Shown: positions 59,201-64,000 of the stretch, one piece after another
How positions within the stretch are numbered: position 1 is the stretch's first letter
How the letters are laid out: the number at the start of each line of letters is the position of its first letter
Translations under genes and position numbers: made by a program
The notes under the pieces: model-generated
Seen by the model: the letters and a program-made list of their open reading frames with translations, nothing else
What the model was told of the DNA's origin: nothing
Databases searched by the model: none
NCBI GenBank assembly: GCA_039545355.1
Contig: BCJJ01000006.1
Coordinates: 310,001-374,000, forward strand
DNA length: 64,000 nucleotides
From: Trichosporon coremiiforme
Taxonomy: Eukaryota > Basidiomycota > Tremellomycetes > Trichosporonales > Trichosporonaceae
Reading direction: 5' to 3'

Positions 59201-59617
59201 TTCGCGGTGACGATCACGGTCACCGCGGTCTCGCCTGTCATCGTCCCTTCTCCTATCGTCGTCCCTCCGCCTGTCCCTGTCTCTGTCGTCGCGGCGGTCG
59301 TAGTCGCGGTCCCGGTGGCTTCGGTGGTCTCTGTCATCGTAACGACGCTCGTAACGGTCGCGCTCACCACGGTCACGGTAGCGGTCGCGTTCTCGGTCGC
59401 GTTCGCGCTCCCTGTCTCTCACGTAGCGGTCATCTTGTCTCCTATCGCGATCACGGTCGCGGGGGTCCCGGTCCCGGTCACGGTCTCGATGGCGGTCGTC
59501 GCGGTAATCTCTTCGGTCACGTTCACGGTCGCGGGAGCGGGGCGGCGACGGGCTTTGGTAGCGGTGTGAGGAACGGCGATGCTCGGGGGAGCGAGACCTA
59601 CGAGGAGAGTGCGGCAT
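56261..59617 (-). CDS. PRP5: DEAD-box pre-mRNA splicing helicase PRP5 (DDX46)
   Basis: Prp5 remodels U2 snRNP and proofreads the branch-site helix during prespliceosome formation. 1,104 residues after removal of a 42-nt intron at 58933-58974. The head is extremely rich in Arg-Asp and Arg-Glu repeats. The acidic middle has DPLDAFM (residues just before MRQNAQEV), the Prp5-specific DPLDAFM motif. Then [20 protein letters not shown], the Q-motif region, and motif I AKTGSGKT. Motif Ia is PTRELAMQ, Ib [40 protein letters not shown] and [12 protein letters not shown]. The C-terminal KH-like region contains [20 protein letters not shown] and [14 protein letters not shown]. The DEAD box is intact. 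The intron length is a multiple of three, so the unspliced frame stays open. Start 59617 is the first ATG ahead of the RS-like head. It is divergent to UBR7. Confidence 0.93.
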   Translation of the reverse strand: MPHSPRRSRSPEHRRSSHRYQSPSPPRSRDRERDRRDYRDDRHRDRDRDRDPRDRDRDRRQDDRYVRDRERERDRERDRYRDRGERDRYERRYDDRDHRSHRDRDYDRRDDRDRDRRRDDDRRRDDDRRDRGDRDRHREKERERVANGHSAARSPERLRTPASNSPAPASEEEKLRLKRERLEAWKKQRAAKSANASGNVSAASTPEPEMSHAKRELLRSRPCNSLTSAAPGKSGLSFSAQSLGRIGFVNKPTPLKRSLMMDDEEVEDRKLQKLEMPKVADEVQSGSAAGVDAVPEDMAAVDGDENEDDVVKVEAGADADSKMDVDEEEEDPLDAFMRQNAQEVKSVNVSDAKKQGYAEELHSDDEVEVRNKAEEELAKAEALLQLAASKTRKKDLPTPDHDTIDYEPFRRNFYTAPAEVLDMDEEEAELVRLEMDGIKVRGLDAPKPVRSWGAFGLPLGCLEVIRAKEWGAPTSIQAQSIPSIMSGRDVIGIAKTGSGKTIAFLLPLLRHVKDQRPVSGMDGPIALILAPTRELAMQIYKESKPFAKVMNLRVTCCVGGQSISDDIAAMKKGAEIVVCTPGRMIDLLTANNGRVTNLRRITFMVMDEADRMFDMGFEPQVMKIVNNTRPDAQKVLFSATFPKTMESLARKILVKPLEITVGGRSVVAPEIDQRVEVRDADTKFTRLLEILGEIGQDHPDEPDYRVLIFVDRQESADELFRELLQRGYLCTSLHGGKDQVDREDAIRNFKSGDIPIVIATSVAARGLDVKQLKLVINYDAPNHMEDYVHRAGRTGRAGNKGTCITFITPDQEKFSVDIARALEASGAFVPDKLKEMSDGFLAKIKSGKARAARSGFRGKGLERLDHKRQEKDRAEKQTYGDTSEAVSLSSREGAVIPYKPATKETKTTTNDSHLMAGDTDYTFTEIAVEIVHGPAPDKLPSDLAHRGSRNDAKSLPAQTLAMLEKARKEGRHIDAANLSKIAQKLSKQIEHSKAAALGAALPPSDPSRRKDPDATEWHAMFPINDYPQKARWKATNKEQMMLLQEHSGASITMRGVYYPPGHEPEAGQEPKLHLLIESNDEMRVRSAVEELRRSLVEASVQALNSADRAHASGGRYAI
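58933..58974 (-). other. 42-nt in-frame intron within PRP5
   Basis: Reading on the minus strand: donor GTGAGT (ends at 58974), branch CTAAC, acceptor GTCAG. Removal joins HAK to [10 protein letters not shown]. Because 42 is divisible by 3 and has no stop, an ORF-only annotation would silently keep 14 extra residues. Confidence 0.8.
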
Positions 59618-59849
59618 TGCCTTTTCCCAAGCGATGGAGTGTTTGCTTGATCGATCTCGTGTAATGAGTTGCCTTGGAGCTGGACTGAATGGGATGGCGG
59701 TGGGTGGCAAAGTGCAAAATCGTCAGGCCTGCCAATTTTTTCCGCGCCTAAACACTATAGGCACGTGAGCAGCCACTGTCGCGACCCACGACCTCCACCT
59801 GACGCGACCGCGCGAGCAACAACAACAACAACAGCAGCACCCAGAAACC
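59618..59849. promoter_or_regulatory. Shared divergent promoter of PRP5 and UBR7
   Basis: 232 bp between head-to-head start codons. The UBR7 side carries a CAA/CAG-rich leader (about 59818-59845) just before the ATG. Confidence 0.65.
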
Positions 59850-61445
59850 ATGTCCGGCTTCCCCGTGCTTTCTCCCGATGTGCTGCGTGGCCGCGCGCTC
59901 GAGGATGAAGTTACACTTCCTTCGCTGATCGAGGAGCAGGACCGCCTCGCGGAGGAGGCGCGCGAGGTTCTTCCCTACTCCTTCGACGAGTGCACCTGGG
60001 CCAAAGGACCGCTGAGGCAGAACGTGTGGTCGTGTCTGGGTAAGCTGGATGACTTGCTGTGCAAGCTGACAACAGACTGCAATGAGAAGGGCGTGTGCTA
60101 CGGGTGCTCTATCTCGTGCCATGCGGGTGTGTATGGAAGCGCGGCGGCTGAGTAAGCACTGGCTGACGGCAGACCACCGCCTCGTCGAGCTCTGGACGCG
60201 CCGGGGCTTCACGTGCGACTGCCCGACGACCTCAATGTGTCCCGAGGGGAAGAAGCACAAGTGCACCCTGAACCCGCCAGAGAAGCAGCCGCAGCCGCCC
60301 AACGAGACGAACCGCTACTCGAAAAACTTTGCGGGTACATTCTGCCGCTGCGGCCGCGACTACGATCCCGAGACGGAGGTCGAGGCCATGATTAACTGTA
60401 TTGGGTGTGAGGTGAGTGCGGATGAGAGGTACCTCGTGAGGGAAGGAGGATGAGGCTGGTCGCCGGGGTAAAGCTGACGACAGGACTGGCTGCACGAATC
60501 CTGCCTCAACCTCCAACCCCGCCGGACGGCACCAGTCGAAGACGACGAGGACGAGGAGGCGCTCTGCCTGATCCCGTCAGAGAGCTATGACGGGCTCGTG
60601 TGCGCCGAGTGTGTCTCCGGCTGTCCGCTTCTGCTCGATCGTGCAGGGAGTGAGGGGTGGATGATAGTCGAGCCTACGGATGACGGGACGTTTGTTGTCA
60701 TCGGGCGCTCAGAGGTGGTCACGACCGGCGCGAAGCGGGGGAACGAGGGCAAGGAGCAGAAGGGGAAGAAGGCGCGGTTAGACGATGGCTCTGCTGTTAA
60801 GGCTGAGTCGTCGGCAGAGCCACCTACGACAGATGACAAGCCAGAGCCGACAGAGCCAGCACCAACGGAAGTCAAGCCAAAAGCAGCGAGGAAGGGCTCA
60901 GGCGACCTCTTCCTAGCGCATGGCGTGCGTTCCCGACTGGCAAAGGAGCTCGACGTAAGTATCCCCTTACCTTCCTACTTTCCCCCGTCTTCCACTCCCT
61001 TATATCTTCGCCCACACCGCGAGCGCAAGCTGACCCTCAGGCCACACTTGCCGCGACGCTCCCCTTCCCCCTGATCGACGAGGAGACCTACGAGCCGCCC
61101 GCGGACAATGACCCGACCGAGACGCTGGACCAAGTCACTGAGCGTGTGGTCGGCAGTTTGCCACGGGTACAGGCGATTGAGGCGCTGCACGGGTTCCAGA
61201 ACATGAAGTGAGTCCACGACGGTGGCAGCTGGCCGCCGGAGGCACCTCCCTCGGACCCCCTTCCTCACCCTGCTCGGTCGCAGATGCAGGTAGGAAGGCA
61301 GGAGGGGAGGCTCAAACGGTGAGGAAAGCTGACAGCCAGGGACAAGCTCAAGGTCATGCTCCAGTCTCGTGCCGAATCCGGCTCGGCCGTGAGTAGGGAG
61401 GATATCGAGTCGTTCTTTGCGGATCTGAAGAAGTCACGTCGGTAG
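59850..61445 (+). CDS. UBR7: UBR7/Mlo2-type UBR-box and PHD-finger protein
   Basis: UBR7 is a UBR-box protein with a PHD-type zinc finger, reported to act on chromatin. About six exons. The first exon runs from MSGFPVLSPDVLRGRALEDE to QNVWSCL. Two tiny introns then assemble the UBR box: DCNEKGVCYGCSISCHA, then DHRLVELWTRRGFTCDCPTT. NFAGTFCRCGRDYDPETEVE and MINCIGCE join by intron to DWLHESCLNLQP, the PHD-like Cys/His set. VCAECVSGCPLLLDRA follows, then a Lys/Pro/Glu-rich linker. The C-terminal part has VRSRLAKELD joined to ATLAATLPFPLIDEETYEPP, and ends FFADLKKSRR. Start 59850 is right for the family. Introns use close CTGAC branch sites throughout. It is divergent to PRP5 with 232 bp between starts. 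Confidence 0.9.
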
Positions 61446-62058
61446 TGCTGTTGCGAGGGGCCAGTTGTATGATAAGAGAATAAATACGTTGCGTGTAGCG
61501 GTGTAGCGGTCATGTAATCTTTCCGTTCCCGAGTCGTGTCGCGATAAGACCTTTGGGGCAAGAACCAAACAATCCACCCGATTCACCCCAGGCCGCGTCA
61601 GGCCGCGTCAGATACGGTACGGTTCTCACATTCCCAAGCCCAGACTCGAAGCAGTGCCGAGACGATCGCACAGTGCATGCTTCCCCCTTCCTTCCCGCTG
61701 CTCGCTTCCTGAGTCGTTCGATACCTGTTCCAAAAAGGTGCTCGCGGGCGGATTATTGTGCCAGCCAAGGTGCCCCAAGACTTCCAATGTGCCCCACGTG
61801 CCTGTGACCAATCCACATCCGCGTCTGGCAAGGCAGAACGACGTATACATGAAAAAGATGGCATGGCTTCTATTGTGCGATTATGAACAGGCTGCTGTCT
61901 ACTATGGTGCTATTGGCATTGGGGGGGGGGCGATGCTTGTGATGCTGGGGTATCCGTTGGGCGACCGGGGAATTTTCCGAAGTGGAACAAAACATGGGAA
62001 GGCGAGGCGAGACGAAGCAAAGGAAAGATGGATGCGTTTTGGGTGACGAACGGACCAA
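61446..62058. other. Convergent intergenic region
   Basis: 613 bp between the convergent stops of UBR7 and GPD1. It holds two exact GGCCGCGTCA units (61591-61610), a G10 run (61921-61930) and no supported gene. Confidence 0.55.
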
Positions 62059-63463
62059 CTACAGCCCGTCAGTCAGCGTCGTGGGGTCCATGCCGTCCCA
62101 GGAGATGTGGTAGACCTTGTCGAAGAGCGGGTACGCGCCGAGCCTGTTGCGCTCCTTGAGGAACATGTGGACGTCCTTCGCCGTGTGGATGCCCTGGAGT
62201 TCTGGGCGTTAGTTTGTCCTACACGCCGGCGCATGAAGTTAGTGACTCACTCTGCCCGCCCAGCATCTCGCGCTCCAGCACGTCGAACGGCTTGCCCGTC
62301 TTGACGAACGCCTCGGCGCACTTTCGGTTACGTCCTCCAAGACCTGGGATATGTCAGTCACACAATTTCGATTAGCCGAAGAAGTCCACTCACAGGACGT
62401 AATGAGGTCCGCGACACCGGCAGACTCCTTCAGGAACGTCTCGGGCTTCACATCGTCGAAGAACTCCATGCAGAAGTGCGTCGTTTCGACGAGGCCGATG
62501 CGCATGATGGCGGCTGGGAGTCAGCTGTGGATTCCTACTGATGTAGCTTACACTTTGTGTTGTCGCCGTAGCCGAGACCGTCACTGAGACCGGCAGCAAC
62601 AGCAACGACGTTCTTGAGGGCGCCGCAGAGCGAGACACCTGTGACGTCGTCGATCAGCTGGACGCGGAACTTGGGGGTCTCTGCGCTCGTCAGCCAGGGC
62701 GTCATGGCCCTAGACACTAAGGCTCCTAGTACTCACGGAAGACCTTCTGCCACATGATGCCGTCGGCCTTGTTACGGTATCCGATTGTGGTCTCGGAGAA
62801 GCTCCCGAGTGCGACCTCGGAGGCAATGTTGGCGCCACTGAGCGCAGAACAGGGGATGCCGAGGCGCTTCTCAATGACGTCGGCAAAGATGTGGATGTCG
62901 GCGCCCTTGACGTCGACGCCCTTGATGAGCGAGATGGCCTTGGCGTTCGGCGAGACGTGGCCCGAGATGTCGTCGAGGACCTTGTCGAGGACTGCGGGAT
63001 CAGCTGACTTGCCGATCCCGATGCTAGGGGGGGACTCACACTGGTGGGGCATGACGAAGATGATGGCGGTGGCGTCCTTGACCGTCTCGACAATGTCGGG
63101 GACGGCGATGACATTGTAGCCCAAAGAGATGTCGGGGAGGTACTTGACGTTGACGTGCTTTTCGTTGATGATGTCGGTCAGCTTGCGGCCGTCGATCTGC
63201 GGAGTGTCAGCGACTCTCGGACCCAGCGGCACGGAAGCACGCTCCACTTAGCCGGCGGCAACGACTGGACTGACCTGCTCCTCGAAGACCCACATGGGGA
63301 CGCGCGAGTGGAACTCGTTCTCATGCTTGAGGACGTTGATGCCTGCGATCTTGGCGATGGCCGAGCCCCTGTGATGGCGTCAGCTGGGATGTATATTTAG
63401 TAACTGCCAGACTTACCAGTTGCCGGAGCCCAGGATGGCGACCTGCTCTTTCTGCGGAGCCAT
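62059..63463 (-). CDS. GPD1: NAD+-dependent glycerol-3-phosphate dehydrogenase
   Basis: Reduces dihydroxyacetone phosphate to glycerol-3-phosphate, feeding glycerol production under osmotic stress and lipid synthesis. About eight exons. The first ends within the nucleotide-binding loop, VAILGSGNW joined to GSAIAKIAG (GxGxxG). Then [37 protein letters not shown] joined to [13 protein letters not shown], and [20 protein letters not shown]. Next are [17 protein letters not shown], the catalytic-lysine region [20 protein letters not shown], and DNTK joined to [19 protein letters not shown]. After an intron [15 protein letters not shown] follows, and the chain ends [16 protein letters not shown]. 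It starts at 63463 (MAPQKEQV). The leader is strongly pyrimidine-rich, consistent with high expression. Confidence 0.95.
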
Positions 63464-64000
63464 AGTTGTGTGGAGGAGACGGGAGAAAGGAGGGGAGACG
63501 GTGGGGCGGGGCTTGGGGAAGAGTGCCCTAGTGAAGGATCTGAATAGGAGAGGAATGGTTGGGAGGTAAGATGGGGATGGCGTCGAGATATAAGAGAGAT
63601 GGGTGATTGGGGGAGGTGAGTGTGAGCAGTGAGCGAGGAAGGCGACGAGAAGAAGGAAAGTCAAGTTGAGACAGGTACGGCGGTGGCGGCAGCGGCTGCG
63701 GCGGCTACAGAAAGGAAGGGAAGGGCACGAACCCGATGGATCGCGATGATACAAGTCGGGCGATCAATAAGGAATCTGGATCTGTGCGGGAGCGAGTGAC
63801 CGATAAATGGATGAGCCGATTCTTAATCGGCAACGACCCACCGCTTAGGTTTGGACCCTGGGTCATTCCGCTTGCCAGGCCTCATGGCCACCTCATGGCC
63901 ATGGAACCTCGGCCAGACTTTTTTTGTGTCTCCCGTACCCGGCAATAGCAGTCCAATCCGATGCTCTCAGTGTGCAGTCATCGCACAGCTCACACAGCTC
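63464..64000. promoter_or_regulatory. GPD1 promoter and pyrimidine-rich leader
   Basis: Read in GPD1 sense, the 250 bp before the start codon are rich in C and T. A TATA-like element CTTATATC lies at about 63586-63593, roughly 125 bp before the ATG. Several CCCCT (STRE-like) pentamers occur in the C-rich tract, but they are expected there by composition. Nothing else is recognised to the window end. Confidence 0.5.

Noticed and set aside
63586..63593. STRE-based osmotic control of GPD1
   Set aside because: CCCCT pentamers occur, but the leader is C/T-rich, so their number is not informative. Only the TATA-like site is mentioned.
1..64000. tRNA or rRNA genes
   Set aside because: Candidate GGTTCGA-type boxes were looked at, but none had a matching A box and cloverleaf at the right spacing. 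A tRNAscan-SE run would be decisive.

Overview
This is a GC-rich (about 60%), gene-dense eukaryotic window. It carries 22 protein-coding genes that can be supported from sequence, most split by short introns. The intron grammar is uniform: GTGAGT or GTAAGN donors, and a CTGAC/CTAAC branch site placed only about 3-10 nt before the CAG acceptor. Together with the gene content (Sip5, a fused PabA-PabB Abz1, Tma16, Mim2, Med12/Srb8, an Mlo2/UBR7 orthologue) this points to a basidiomycete, most likely a tremellomycetous yeast. Genus and species cannot be fixed from the window. No rRNA, tRNA, transposon ORF or CRISPR array was recognised.

Layout. 1-2131 (+): 3' part of the meiotic MutS homologue MSH5. 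2158-2965 (-): TPMT-like thiol methyltransferase. 3521-6201 (-) and 6424-7318 (+): ABZ1 and FAU1, two folate genes fired from one 222-bp divergent promoter. 7319-9713: no gene seen. 9714-11114 (+): single-pass membrane protein with a cysteine-free glutaredoxin-like domain. 11848-13885 (-): Mei2-like RNA-binding protein with a Gly-His repeat and a Pro-rich tail. 14355-15238 (-): FAHD1-like hydrolase. 15555-17244 (-): MFAP1 splicing factor with an extra zinc knuckle and RS-like tail. 17502-18276 (-): TMA16. 18464-20739 (+): mitochondrial PPR protein. 20924-21361 (-): MIM2-like outer-membrane import protein. 21850-27143 (+): Mediator subunit MED12. 28081-32390 (+): Rad5/HLTF-like SNF2 ATPase with RING. 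32690-36971 (-): DENN-domain protein. 40293-41867 (-): protein with two UBA-like modules. 46870-48950 (+): acyl-CoA-synthetase-like enzyme. 49382-50491 (-): 91-residue mitochondrial protein. 51156-53305 (-): SIP5. 54558-55997 (-): TRIP4/Rqt4. 56261-59617 (-): PRP5 helicase. 59850-61445 (+): UBR7/Mlo2. 62059-63463 (-): GPD1.

The genes are mostly housekeeping: folate metabolism, pre-mRNA splicing (MFAP1, PRP5), ribosome biogenesis and rescue (TMA16, TRIP4/Rqt4), mitochondrial expression and import, transcription and genome maintenance. Four closely spaced head-to-head pairs probably share promoters: ABZ1/FAU1, TMA16/PPR, MIM2/MED12 and PRP5/UBR7. Two large gene-poor stretches (36972-40292 and 41868-46869) hold short tandem repeats, a quadruplex motif and long pyrimidine-rich (mRNA-sense) leaders. 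One 29-base assembly gap (27705-27733) lies in a GGA microsatellite.

I did not find a convincing new multi-gene system. The best leads are single proteins with unusual architecture, unusually long introns, the folate gene pair and a small dispersed repeat shared by two gene-poor regions.
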